Assembly: GCA_013339895.1 (NCBI GenBank) | Contig: JABACO010000001.1 | Location: 25,019,270-25,083,269, forward strand | Source: Ephydatia muelleri | Taxonomy: Eukaryota; Porifera; Demospongiae; Spongillida; Spongillidae | Length of the DNA: 64,000 nt | Reading direction: 5' to 3' | Part shown: piece after piece, positions 48,171 to 62,100 of the stretch | Layout: each line of letters starts with the position of its first letter | How positions within the stretch are numbered: position 1 is the first letter of the stretch | Notes under the pieces: model-generated | Seen by the model: the letters and a program-made list of their open reading frames with translations, nothing else | Databases searched by the model: none | What the model was told of the DNA's origin: nothing | Translations under genes and position numbers: made by a program

Positions 48171-51157
48171 GCATCCGCATCTGTAATGTTTGGGTCCGGC
48201 ACACGAAGGCAGGCTGAACTTGTTGCGGTTAAATCAATCTAGCACCAGCGAAGCTCTTTCTGAAGTGCTTTTGCCGAGGTGCCACGCATGCAGGACACCT
48301 TAGCAGTGCCCCGATCGGCCAGTTATAGCACGTACAGTCTGTATCAGAAACAAGTTCTATTTTTACTTCATATAAATGAAATGGGCCCAATCAAAAGCTT
48401 TTTATAAAAGTAATTTTCGTATATGACCGGGCTGAGGATGGGCAAGCCTCTATGACATCGTTTACATGCAGATCGACAGTTTTTTGACACACTGTGTAGA
48501 TTATCAACGAGCACTATTCCCTCGGGTTCAGTTTGAACGTCGAAACTAAATAGACCAACGGCATGCACGGGTACGTGTAGTGCGGCTATACTGCAGCTCC
48601 TATGAAGTCTTGGGGCATTCATCTGAAATTACATGCGAACCTGCAATCTAATTAACCATCAGCAATGTAAATGTTGATATGACACCTGCTTGGCTGCTCC
48701 ATAAACATCCGCTATCCGTATTACCACGATGAATAACAATAACTAGTGCACACGTTTATTTCACCAAACTACCGTTAATAACCGATTACACGGCGCGACA
48801 GTGTACCGTATGCAGCCTTGTATATTGCACCCATACTAATCGATACTCGTCTGCACTCGACACGTGGGCAGTTTTTCATACGTCACGAATGCGGCGCCAT
48901 GTATACGTCTCAGAACGAACACTTCGCTTATACGTATGATATCGCGGTCTGCATATGGATTCGGTATATTCGTCATCACCTGTCTGCATACTTCAGATGA
49001 ACGCGTGCAGACTCTGTACACGTCATGTATTCGAATCGTTTCAAATCCATTTTCTGTTCTGCATACTTGAAGGCTAGTGCTTAAACCCTGAACCACGCCA
49101 GCAATAATACGGCAAATTTTAATCAAATTACAGCTGAAATACAACTTGGTCAAAAAATAAACAGGCATATATAGTTCCAAGCTGGCGATCAAAGTCTCCA
49201 TCACATCCTGCTGATGTAGTTAGAAGGGCACTCTCCGCCTAGCAGAGGCCTCTTGGAAGGCGAGCACGAGCCTCTACTACTCTCGCGGCACTTGTCGACG
49301 GTTTCCTTACAAGCACACGCTAAAATATTACAGACGTTATGCACAAAGAACTCAGCATTTACTTACTCTCTGACCGCGGTGGTAGCTAGCTTATGCTTTA
49401 CAATGCCATCGTCGTCATCCCCTTGGTTGGCCATGCAGCGAAACGTTTTCATTTGGCCGTAGTACACCCTGGCGTCGGCTCAAGAGCTGTGGTCAGAAAG
49501 GAAAGTCATAGCATGCCTACTCTGTACCTGCGTTTCTTCTTTTGCCGGGGTTGGTCACTTCCACCATTTCAGTCTCGATGTACTCGCTTAAATATCTCCT
49601 GACCCTGAAGTTATTGGCACACGCACATAATCCACATGCACACATACAACGTACTATGCTCTTCACGTAATGGCGTTCTATTGGTCGGCACTGTGCTTAA
49701 GAGAACAAACATGACGTAAGCATGTAAACCTTTGTGACAACTTGAAACGCCGCCTAACTGCATCTACTGAATCACACACTTGTCCTGGTTTGACATAAGC
49801 AACACCTACAATGTAAACACGCACAACTTACCAGGCCTAGACTGCTTAAGTCCGTTTGGTATGCCTTTATAACCTCCGCCTGTCACCCGCGTTGTCCGAA
49901 ACTCTTTATCTTGCACAGTTGCACCTCACTGATTCGTCAGCTATATAGTGATCAAAATCAACAATCCAATATCTCTGACGTTGGGAACAGCTCCATTAGT
50001 ACTGCCTCCACAGATAGCCCAGTAGTCCAATTTTCCTTTCCTCCTATTTCGTTGGGAACTAAACCAAGTTGCCTATTTTTGTTTCCTTTGCTCGATCGTG
50101 CGTCGTCACCTCCACTAATGACCAACACGTGCAAAACTTAAAACCGAGCATGCGCAGATAATGATATCAAAATTAATTGCTCAAATAGGCTACACCCGCT
50201 AGAAATAGTCACAGATGTAGGTATCAGAAGTTTACAATGATTATAGGGATCCAATAACTTACCTGTGAGTACGCGACTCGGTCGAGGTAATTATAGTAGC
50301 CACACTCATATGAATGCGTTTTCATGGGTGTGGTTAAAACGGCCTTTATTGCGCACTATCGTAATTTACGGGCTAAACTGCTGCTCGCGATATGGGTGCG
50401 ATACGCACCCGATACTTAGCCCCAACAATACCCATCTGCACACTGCACTGGACATTGACATATCTAGGTACGAGTATGCATATTGGTCCGCACACGTGCA
50501 TGTCTGGATATGTATCTGCATACCATGGCGTGGGCAAACTCTGCATATTACTGCATACGATACTATGTCACGCAGTGTTAAAGTTTAGAGTTGTCTAGAA
50601 TCAATGAATTGAGGCAGCAGAGGAATGTTAGGTAGCAGGAAGTAGTAGCAGTAGTATTTCAAAATATGAACTAAAGCCGTGAACACGAATAACTTCTAAT
50701 CGGTATAAAGTTTCAAAGGGTCTGGAAGAATTCTTCGGTAACGGTAAACACATCTTTGACGCAGAAATGCGTCTCTCGGCGTTAATCGGTTAAAACGTAC
50801 CATTGATTTCCATTTCTATTTCAAGATATAGCATCGCGAATAATCAATATACATGCAAGCAGTGTTAATTTCATGCAATGCCGTTAGTGCCCAAGCCATA
50901 GAGTGGGGTGCAGCATTGGCGCATAAATACTATACTTTGGAGATGCGCTACCTCCTCTGCAACACCGTATAACGTTTGCTTCAATCGATTAATCCAAATT
51001 GCACTGCCTAGATTCCTACTATGAAACCGAAAGTATTGCATTGATTATTAATGTAGTCCTGTTCAATTAACTAATTCGACAGCTGCTTCAAGGCCACACT
51101 TTTCAATAATTATGTACCTGACAGAAGTATCTTTGCAAATAAATGCTCAATATTTAC
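48171..51157. other. Anonymous stretch
   Basis: No gene recognised. Short open frames near 48.8-49.2 kb overlap on both strands and show no domain. A possible minus-strand coding exon near 49434-49367 (MANQGDDDDGIVKHK, then a GTAAGT donor) could not be extended. Confidence 0.5.
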
Positions 51158-51414
51158 TATGGGATCGTTTCCGCGGAAAGGGACCTAACGCATGTTTATT
51201 CAAGATTTCAATTTTTTTTATATTCTAGAAGTCTAAAATGTCCTCTACACATGCTTCTTACGCACCGAGAATAGAAGTATATCTGTCATGGAGTTTTAAG
51301 GCGCTGAATTTTTAAATAGCCATACATTTCAACGTGAGCGTTACATTTCTATTGCGCGTACTGGAAATTTTATAATGCATGCGCAAAGTCCTGTTTCGTG
51401 GAAACGATCCCATA
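51158..51414 (+). mobile_element. GGGATCG-type MITE, copy 3 (intact)
   Basis: 257 bp from TATGGGATCGTTTCCGCGGA to CGTGGAAACGATCCCATA, with terminal inverted repeats of about 20 bp or more (GGGATCGTTTCC...GGAAACGATCCC). The interior is non-coding. Target duplication is ambiguous: AT or TA, because the flanks are AT-rich. Related copies are at 21632-21873 and 42876-44126. Confidence 0.85.
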
Positions 51415-53101
51415 TATATTAGGATTGTACCGAACTGATGTGCACAAAAATGTATACATGTAATTACATTTTGTGTCAGATTATGTACGCTATAGAGGTG
51501 CTTATAGAGACAAACTAGTAACATTACACGATATGAAAAGTGCATGATTGGTTCACACAGGATTTGTGGGCAAACGATTTGGATACTGATAGCAATGTTT
51601 CATTAACTTTAGCAAGTGGTAAAAACATTGTTGTATGATTATAGACGCTCTTCTGTAGGCAGAGTGTATATATTGGTTAAATCGGTCAATGCGTCAGTTG
51701 TGGCCCCCCGCGTATAAGTTAGTCAGTGTAAAATGAGTATATGCAAAGAATGGTTTTCTTTAATCAGTAAAGCCGACTGGTCTTATAGACGCTCTCTGGC
51801 AGAATATCATAAGTTCATATAAGTATTACAATCAGACAATGAATGCACTAAGTCATGCAGTGTGGCCCGTATACACTGTACGTTAGTGCAAAATGAATAA
51901 TTCAGTACGCGAACAATATATTATTTTGTTTGCCATCATGTTTATCATCTTTGTTTGCCACTCTGTTTATCATCTTTGTTTGCTATCATGTTTATCATCT
52001 TTGTTTGCCACTCTGTCATCTTGTTTGCCATCCCAACAGACGCTATGCCATAACGTCATACACGTCATACACGGCGTTAGTTGGTTTTAACTGTTTGAAA
52101 CCCATAATCTTATGCTGTTCATTTCGCATGCTAATTTCTCTTTTTTTTCTTTTTTTTCCTGTACATCTAATGTACCGATTCCAATTCCACTGTAAATTTT
52201 TCCATTTTACCACTCTAATATTTTCGTGTTTTGGAAGGATTTTATTGCATTGCAATTATGTAAAAAGTCATAACATACGTATGTTCGATTTAAAATGAGC
52301 ATGGTATCGCTCGTACAGATGCAGTATTTATAAAGCGTAGCCATGCATTTACGGTATGGTTCTAATTGTAAAACCTAATGCCTGGCCGCAAACGGCCGTG
52401 CAGAGTGCATAATTAACATGTCATTTCATTCGCAGATATGCATTCAACCTAACCTGCACGCGGCGTCGGCTCTTGGAGCCTGGCTTTCATGGATTTCATC
52501 ATCACCGGTATTATTTTACATACGCGCGTGCGCTTTAAAGAGGGATGTCATGTTTCGGTGCGTCACACGCTCGCATGCACCACGCATTAGCTTCATACGA
52601 CAGTTTAAGATAATATATGCACGTCAGTTTCCAGCATCGGCATAAGGAGCTCTATACACAATGATTTATTTACCAAATGGTTGAACACTATTGGATCTGT
52701 ACATAGTAGTAGCTATACGCCTGAATGCGATCCTTGATACTGGTTCTCTTGAACAGTGACGGCGTAGGATAGCAGCCCTACCGAAGCCTCCGAAGGTAAG
52801 GCATAGCCCTGTCAATGCAATCCTAGCAATGAGGATGATCACGGTGATATGTTTTACGGAGTACCTAGCCAGCAGTCCGCCATGCCGCCAACGGTATGGT
52901 GTCAAAACCATATTAGCGCGCGGTTATCTCATAAAGCTATAGGTAGGCTCAGGCTATTACCAAGACAGTGATTAAATTGAAGATAGCTGATTCACTGGGT
53001 GGGTTTTCAAGCGTCCATGTGAATATATTATTTCTATTTGTTTTAATAATTCGATTAATACATACTCGAGCGCGAAAGTTGAACGACCACCTGTTCACCC
53101 A
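51415..53101. other. Anonymous stretch
   Basis: No gene recognised, apart from a 25-bp tandem repeat at 51928-52030. Confidence 0.5.
51928..52030 (+). repeat. 25-bp tandem repeat, about 4 copies
   Basis: Units alternate TTTGCCATCATG and TTTGCCACTCTG followed by TTTATCATCTTTG. Confidence 0.85.
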
Positions 53102-56100
53102 ATGGAGGAGTATTCAATCGCCTCCCTCCTCAACGTGTCACAGGTGAGCAGGGAAGGGGTTCTGTGCGCTAACTTACAATCAAAATACTCTGGCAGAATG
53201 AGGAGCAAGAAGGCTGAAAAGGTACATTCGTTACACCGCCATCTCCATCCTCTACTTTACGTCATCTTCTTCAGCTAGACGAATTCATATGCGCTCATGG
53301 CGAGATGCTTAGCGACGAGGAGGGCTCTCTGAACCACTCACCACTGAGCACGCCCACCAAGGTCCAAAAAGAAAACTTACCCCCCATTATTTTCATGTTG
53401 CGTTCTTGTCTGCTGTGTGCTTGCGCAGTCCGGGGCTGACGCCCATCGATACTCCCCAAGCAGCCCTCTCTCCTGCGGTCCCATGAGTCAGCCACAGGAC
53501 CCTTACCCTGTCAGCCATTCCTGCCTCACCCTCCCCTCTGACCTCAGTGGCACTCACCAGTCTGACCTGTACATCCAGCCCAGGCAGCTGAACCTCTCAC
53601 CCACGGGTCTGGAACACTTGGACCGGCATGGAGCCCAACAGCCCACTATGGTTAGAGGGGAGGGTGTGTGATGTGTCTGCCCCTCCCCCATCGCTGTGAC
53701 TTCCCATACTGGTTTCCGTGTCATGTGACTTTCCATACTGGTTTCCTCATCATGTGACTTTCCATCTGCACTCTTTCACTCCTCCAGTCATTTGACTTCC
53801 CATCTTAACTCTTTCACTCCTCCAGTTGTGGAGTTAACTGTTGGACTATATTTATTATTACATAAGTGTCACGTGATGTATGGTGATTCATTCTAATGTA
53901 AAGATCTACTGTCACATGGTGGCAGCGGTTCATGGCTCATATTCGACTAGAACCCCCTCCTCCGTTGGATTTTACAGAGGCGGACGCGTGGCCTCGATGG
54001 AAGAAGCGGTTCGAGCAGTTTCGTGTTGCGTCGGGACTATGCAACGAAGACGAAAGTCGACAGGTCAGTACATTACTGTATTGTCTGGGGGAATTAAGGA
54101 GCGGAGGAGGTGTTGCAGGCAACAGCTACCTCTCTTGAAAAGGCGAAGAAACAGTATCGTGAGGCCATTGAGACCTTTGAATCCTATTTTCGCGTAAAAA
54201 GAAACGTTATTTACGAGCGCGCTCGGTTCAATAGCAGGAACCAGTTGGAGGGGGAACCGGTTGAACAATATGTTCTGAGTTTACATAGCCTCGCTCGCAA
54301 CTGTGAATATGGTACCCTCCAGGAAGAGCTTATCAGGGATCGTATAGTTATTGGTATTCGAGACAAAGCACTGTCTAGGCGTTTACAGCTTGATGCTGAT
54401 CTTACGCTGGAGAAAGCAATGAGGTTAGTGCGTCAGAATGAAGCTGTAGGCGAGCAACAGAAAGTCCTCAGGGAAATTTGGAATACAAGAAAGAAAGTTT
54501 AGTGCGTCAGAATGAAACTGTAGGCGGGCAGCAGAAAGAATCAGCTGAAAGTGTGGATTTAGACAAAGTTGGAGTGAGCAGTAAACACAGAGGTGGTGAA
54601 AAGCGGAAGTGTTCCCGGTGTGGGAGGGAACACGGGGCTAATGGGAGGTGTCCTGCTCAGAATGCTGTGTGCTTTGGCTGCAAAAGAAAGGGGCATTTCA
54701 GGTCAATGTGCCGTTCAAACTCTATTTCTGAGATGACTCCAGACACAGAAGAAGCAGAGAGTTGCGAGGGTGCAGTTTACCTAGGTACAATAGAAGGAGA
54801 AAGACAACCATCTTGGTTAGTAAACATTTGTGTAGGGCCGAGTGAGCTTACGTTTAAGCTTGACACTGGTGCTGAGGTGACAGCAATATCAGAAAATGCT
54901 TTCAGGGAGCTGAAAGGAGTTCAATATGAAGCCCCTGCAAAAAAACTGTATGGTCCATCTCACGAGCCTTTGAGTGTTGTAGGTCAATTTATAGCAGAGT
55001 TTAAGTATAAGGAAAGGTTCTCTAAACAAACCGTTTTTGTCGTAAAGGGGCTGAAGGATAATTTGTTAGGACTTCCAGCCATCAGAGCCCTCAACCTTAT
55101 AGTGAGAGTCAATGCTGTTTCAGGGAGTACAGACGTGAAAACTGCGATAATGGAGGCCTACCCTACTTTGTTTCATGGTCTTGGAACTTTGGGAGATGCA
55201 TATGCGATCCAACTAAAAGAAAATGCAAAACCATTCTCTCTGTACACAGCAAGAAGCATCCCAATTCCGTTACGTGACAGAGTGAAAGAGGAGCTTGTAC
55301 GCATGGTATCAATAGGGGTAATCTCCCAGGTTGACCAACCAACTCCATGGTGTGCAGGGATTGTAGTGGCACCAAAAAGGAATGGCGACATTGGAATTTG
55401 TGTTGATCTAAAGGCTTTGAATGAAAGTGTGTTAAGAGAAGTGTATCCGCTCCCTACGGTGGATGAGACCCTAGCACAACTTACCGGTGCTACTGTCTTC
55501 AGCCAAGCTGGATGCCAATTCCGGCTTTTGGCAGATTCCCTTGGCCGACTCATCCCGGTTGCTGACAACTTTTATAACTCCCTTTGGACGTTACTGTTTT
55601 AATAACCCGGGTAAAAAAGTTCGCGTTGTAACGCGTCGTTATGCGTACTTTTTGTACCAAAGTAACGCGTAGATACACGTATTTGGGTTCATAAAATCGC
55701 GATAATGCGTGACTATTATGGCCGATTTCCACGCGTTGCTTTTTTACGGGCTAATTAGCATGTCATTAACGCGTATTCTTGCGTACTTTTAATTGCATTC
55801 ATGTTATATATATATACTGTAAATTACGTAATGGTCTTATTACGTTTAATATATAGGAAATGAACTTCTTCGAGATAAACAAAACAAAAGCAACCCCATA
55901 CAATGAAAGCGTGAATGCAGCAGGTGAGTTCAGTCTATACTTCCTTCCTTGACCAGTCAACCTGCAGTATCTTCACTTTCATCCGTCAGCACAGCATGGC
56001 AGCCTCCACCATCGTGAGCAGCATCTCTCAACCCAGCACGACAGCCTCCATCATCGTGAGTAGCATCAAACACTGTAGGCTGCACTTTCACAATCTTTGG

Positions 56101-59100
56101 GCTCCTGCTGCGAAGGCTCCTGCACTTAGCATTCATATTGCCTTGTAGTATTGACTTCCATCGTATCTTTTCGTCATCCAAGCTACTGGCAGGGAACTTG
56201 TAGTTGATGTGCACTGTATGGGACAAAACAAAACTGTTTATTAATGTTTCATTGTCAATAAACTTACTTCTAATACCACCAATGATGGTTTGATCAAGTA
56301 TTTTGTACCCCGAAGGTGATGGAGTGCAGCAACCATTTACAAGCTCGTCATCTGAAAAGAGTGCCCGCATCAAATTCAGGGCTAACTTTGGAGCATTTTT
56401 GGCCGTGAATTCAGCAGAAGCCAATTTATCAGGAGTAGTTCTTGTTGTCCACACCCTTTGCTTTGCATCAGTAGCAGCTGGATTTCCTAGCCAGCACCCT
56501 AAATATGTAAACATCATATCTGCACCGCCAAGCTGACAACACAACAACAAAAGCTAACCAGTAGGCTTGAGTTCAGACAAACTACCTGCAGGATCAATTT
56601 GTACTAGTTATTAAAGATAAGACAGTGTCCATGGTACAACTTACTCTCTGCACGTCCTGCATCCAAACCAATCTTAAATTATAATCACAATAAAAATAAA
56701 ATTAGCTCTATTGTACAATGCATGTACCTCTGGATACTTGTTGTTCTGAGGTTGTGTCGACATTATCAGGTGCTTTATATCAGCCAACTGCAGCTACATG
56801 TATACATGCAACATAAAGTGACTGCATGAATGCTTTTCTGTATGTAAATACCATTATGTGGTTTAGAGACTTTACGACTGTTGAGTCAGAAGACGCTTTA
56901 CTTGTGTGCAGATAATCATTGGCTATACATTGATAGTAAAATATTTCAAACAGTTATTAAGACTTTGATCTTGTACTTACATGTACTTGCTGCACTGTCA
57001 TGCTTTGCTTTTTTACTAGCCAACACTGTTAACTCAGCTGCATCCTACATAACATTTTTGGCAGATTGAGTAGCACTATAGTTAACTGGTTGCACAAATA
57101 ATGTAGTTTACCTGCTGGGACTTGATTTCGATGAATGACGCACTGCTTAGAAGTGCTTCTTTTTTCTTTGCCTTTTTGGTATCAACATGTTTCTGCATGG
57201 AAAAGGTGCAATTCATATACACGCAAGTTGACATACATTTATGATGAACTATAACCTCTTTTTCGAAGACCTTTGAAGTCATTGGCACTGATTTCACTGT
57301 AGGTAGCAATACAAGAATGGGAATAAAATTTACAGCAAACTGCTAATACATATTCATTACCATTGTCTTTCTTCTTTTTCAATTCTCCTTGGGAATGAAT
57401 GTAGTTACATACAGTGCAGTTCAAATACATGCATTTACAGCTTGATATAGCTATGTTTACTTATTTGAATTTTTATCACTGATGGACCCAGAAAATGAAT
57501 TGTTTATTGTAGAAACGGATCAATCGACATTAAGACTATGAATAATTGATCAGTGGTTACCAGGCTTGTTATTTGCATCCAATTAACAGCCATTTAAAAA
57601 ATCAATTAGCAAATTCAAGCGATGGTACACGCAGCGTGCATTTCAAGCGAAGCTGCTGCCTGCTGGGCTGTATAGGTATAAAGTAAGGGTATATATTGAA
57701 ACGCACGTGTATTTAATATTGCCCTTGCCACCAGATGCAGTTCAATACGTGGACTAGTAACCGCTCATCATAAGAGCGTAAATGGAGATCTAGCCACTGC
57801 CATACACAAGAAACAGCCTTATTATCACCTAACTGATGCCATGCATGAACGCATCCAATTACAAACCTTTTTGGATTTCTTCGTCAGTTTCGTGGTCTTC
57901 ATCAGCTGACCCCTCCTCACCCTGTAGGGCGTCAATGAGTTCCTCCATATCTTTCTGGTTTCCTATATATACAAGTCGTACAAAAGTGATATACCCGGTA
58001 CGTGTCTTGCAATTTCGTACCTAGAGCTTGAATAGTGGCTTCGTATATTGCTTTGTAAGACCACTGCACCTCAACCGTCTCCCCCACTTTCAAAATACGT
58101 GATGCCGGTTCAACAATCCTGGTGACAGGGATAGTGCTGCTGCTGCCGTCATCGAACAATACCATGGCATGTGTCGGTGCTAAAGCACATACGGCCCCAC
58201 TTAGCACTTTGGACTCTCAGCGACATCTTGCTACACGTGTTCTTTCCGCGTACAGCCGTGAACTATATTGCGTACAGCCGTATACGTACCTTGGAAAAAT
58301 GACGGAAGTTGTTTTTTTTTACCGGTAGGGGAGGTAGAAAAATTATAATTTGTAAGAATGGAAAGCAAACGAAAAGCCTATCTCCGTGCCTGCAGCCTAG
58401 CGTCTAGTGAAGTACCGCTTCGAACAAGGAGTCGCTACAGCACAGGTTTAAAAACAAAACACCTACGCCTACGTGAACATGATTTACCTGCCAGTATGGA
58501 TTTGAGAACTCTGCAGCGGCATGTAGACCTAGCGAAGGCTACGAAGATATCAAGAGTGAGACAAATGATGTGGATTTCACAGATAAATCGTTCTATAATT
58601 ACTGCACTAGCAGCAGAGATTCGGTGGATGAATCTCTGGATTGTGACGAAACCCAGCGTAGTAAAGATTGTTTAGCAAAGGAAGCTTTACGGCTAAATGA
58701 CACTAACATGAGTAGCAGTATGAACGAAGAAGAAACCATGTCAGACGGTTCGCCTGCCTTGAGTATGTCAAGCGATATTCAAAACAGTGAAAGATGTATT
58801 TCATCAAAAACCTCCAGCGTGTCTGACATGGAAGAATATGCTTGTGAAGGGGAGGATTTGTTAGCAGCAGATTTATTTTCAAAGGATACATCTAAGGATG
58901 AATTTTCTTGTTTAGATGACAAGTTCTTTGAGCCACTATATCCTGGATCAGATGTTACCATTTTTGAGTACCATACCAGTTTATTTCATTTTTCACTCAA
59001 GCACTGCCTTACCAAACTTGCATATGAAGATTTGTTAAAGTTAATTAGTCAACAATTGCCTTCTCCTAATTCAGCAATGACCTCATTATACAGACTAAAA

Positions 59101-62100
59101 AGGTTTTTTAATCGTGAGCCAGTGGTTGAAAAGCATCAATATTGTTCAGTGTGCCATCACCTAATAAAAAAAGATGAGGTGGAAACTGATTTACAGCATG
59201 TTGTCTGTCTTCACAATTGTAGTGCTCCATGTGAAGAATTCATAACATGTGATATTGAATTTCAGCTTAAGGCTATTATGGCAGGTTAGTGTTCATATAG
59301 TTGACCATGCTGCTTGCAACATTTGTTGGACTGTACATGGAAATCATACATACCAATACAGAAATATTCAGTTGTTAATTAAAAGTATATAACTATAAGA
59401 AACAAAGAAACATAAAAATTGTGATCCTATTTGACTGTATGTAAACTAGGATCAGAGCTTCAATCCTGGCTGCTTTATTATTCTGTTCCAGTATTGAGGG
59501 GTATATTGCCTGAAATATATTTTCAGCATTATATTCTTCTGTGACTGGTATCCATATGCTCCTGGGAGAGGAAGTATCTGAATTTCAGTTAAAGGTAGCT
59601 GATGTTTGCTTGAGAAAGTTTTATATTCAATTCTCTGAACTCTATGGTAAGCAACAACAAACAAAAAATTGATTATTACTGCATATGTGTACTACACAAA
59701 CATGTCCTCATGCTGAAACTGGGTCAGGATAAAAGCCACTAATCATTTGGAAATTGTCCTTATTTTTCACCAGGTGTATGCTCAACAACAATGAATGTTC
59801 ATTTAATGTCTCATTTAACATATTTTGCTGAAGCATGGGGTCCTCTTTGGACCATGTCATGCTTTTCATTTGAAAGTGCCAATGGCACTTTACGGCGCTA
59901 TTTTCATGGTTCAAGGAACATGTCTGTTCAGGTAAAGATACAATTTATAGTCTATACAGTATATAATACAATATTATTTTAAGTATTGAGATCATATCTG
60001 TATTTTTTCCCACTGTAGCTGATGTATTCATTCTCAATGGCACAGCTCCTGCCTATTCTGAAATCATCCATAGTCAGTAGAAGACCCCATGCCTCGTTGC
60101 CAAACAGGTACTGCTATGGGTATATTCTATGTACATGCACATGCATGAGAATTATTGTTATACAAATTACAAAACAAATGAAATGCTTCCTTTCTTTCCA
60201 AAGATCTCAAGTAATATCAACACCAAACACTTTAACAGTGGGTAAATCTTTGGAAGTTGAAATGTTTTTAACAAAAGAGACACTACATGAGTTGTGCAGT
60301 CAAATGGAGTTGGGGTTTGACACATGTGCTTTTAAAGTTTTTTTAAGAGCACTGATACGAAAGGACTGATGTTTATCACAGTAAAGGATATCTTAGAGCC
60401 AAAAAACAAAACAATTACACAGTGATGTACAAGACAGAAGAAACGTCTGGATTTGGAGAAATTGACTTCTTTTTATGGATAAAACCTCCTGATTTAGAGC
60501 CACTGCTTCTTGCAAAAGTTAACACCCCATAAGAAATGTACAACTGATGCTCCATACACTGACAATGATGAAATAGAGGGCTATTTAAAAGATGTCATTC
60601 TTCCAGTGGAAATAATTGACTTTCATCACTTGTATATCAATGCTTCAGACATAACAGAAAAGTGCATAGCAATCAGCACAGATTTGCATAAGTATTTTGT
60701 AAAGTTTCCAAACGATTTATCTAGTATTGATTAACATATTCTCCTATTAATTGTTGCAATATGTTGTATGTTACTTGTTTTACAAATGTTAAACAAATGG
60801 TAAACAACGCACAAAACAGACATTGCACAAAACGTGGTTCCTAAATTGGTACGAGGATTCACTTATCTATTGCGTTACCGGCCGGAAGCTTATTAGGTAG
60901 CTGCGTTGCTTGCTCGAGGAAAATATGAACCGAAATAACGCATTCGTGCGTCGTGCATATTGATCCGTCCTGGCTTTAACAGGCCCGTAGCCAGGAAGTC
61001 TGACGGGGGGGGGGGGGGGGGGGGGGATCGATTAATATAGCTAGGACATACTGCGGGATTTATGAAAGCGCGGGGATCCACTCGCGTTTAGAGAGCGGGT
61101 CCCCTCCCCTTGCCATTGGCCTAATATGAGTACGGAGGGGTAAGAGGGACCCCACTGCTCGAGCGATACGACTGAAAAGCGGGGGTGCTGTCGACGTCAG
61201 CTTCGGGCCTGATGCAAAGTTTTTTTGTATACAGTGTAGTACGATAACAGGAGAGGGCTGAATTAACTCAAGCATAAAAGGGGGAATTGACCAATCCCCC
61301 CCCCGACCCCCTTATCTAATACAAATTTATTTTCCATACGTATACGTATTTTCCCGTAATAGTAAGGCCTGGGTTGAGTATCCTTCTGGTTCCCAGACAG
61401 CTTCCAACCTGATTAACGTCACCGTACGCAATTTAACGCGTTACGACGGCAATTTTTTTACCCGGGAAGTTACCATTCGGTATCTCAAGTGCTCCAGAGC
61501 TCTTTCAGAAGCGGATGGGCCAGATTTTGGAGGGTCTTGATGGTGTTCTATGTCAAATGGATGATGTTTTAGTGTTTGGCTCCAATCAACAGGAGCATGA
61601 CTTTAGACTGCATGCAGTCCTCAAAGCAATTAAGGCAGCAGGAGTCACTTTGAACAGTGAGAAATGTTCGTTCAGTGTGGACAAGCTAAAATTCCTTGGC
61701 CATGTCATAAGCAGAGACGGAGTTAGTGCCGATCCCGATAAAACTAAAGCTATCTTACAGATGAAACCACCTACAAACATCACAGAGCTCAGACGTTTTA
61801 TGGGAATGGTGAACCAATTAGGGAAATTCTCCCCGAATGTGGCACAAATTTCACAACCGTTACGTGAACTATTGAGCACAAAGTCTGCATGGGTTTGGGG
61901 TACCAGTCAAGACCACGCATTTTCGTCAGTCAAGACAGAGTTGACTAGGCCTACCGTACTTGCTCTGTACAACCCCATGGCAGAGACCCTGGTATCTGCA
62001 GATGCCTCGTCAAATGGTTTAGGGGCAGTCCTTCTTCAGAAATTTGAAGCTGAGTGGAGACCAGTTGTGTTCGCATCCAGATCGATGTCTGAAACAGAGA

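Larger units (their letters stand above)
55606..61466. mobile_element. EnSpm-like DNA element (EnSpm-2) nested in Gypsy-2
   Basis: Starts CCCGGGTAAAAAAGTTCGCG and ends with the inverted CCCGGGTAAAAAAATTGCCG; the terminal repeats resemble each other over about 44 bp. The direct repeat AA flanks it (55604-55605 and 61467-61468). The terminus shares GTAAAAAAT with EnSpm-1 but lacks CACTG. Two divergent genes lie inside: a BEN-domain gene (minus strand) and a transposase remnant (plus strand) missing its catalytic middle. It therefore looks non-autonomous. A G22 run lies at 61005-61026. It is younger than Gypsy-2. Confidence 0.85.

Noticed and set aside
49367-49434. Possible minus-strand first exon (MANQGDDDDGIVKHK, GTAAGT donor)
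   Set aside because: Neither of the two nearby acceptors extends the reading beyond about 25 residues in a convincing way; too little to call a gene.
60975-61212. Possible hAT-like MITE with CAGGCCCG ends
   Set aside because: The inverted ends match over only about 10 bases and no 8-bp target duplication is present.
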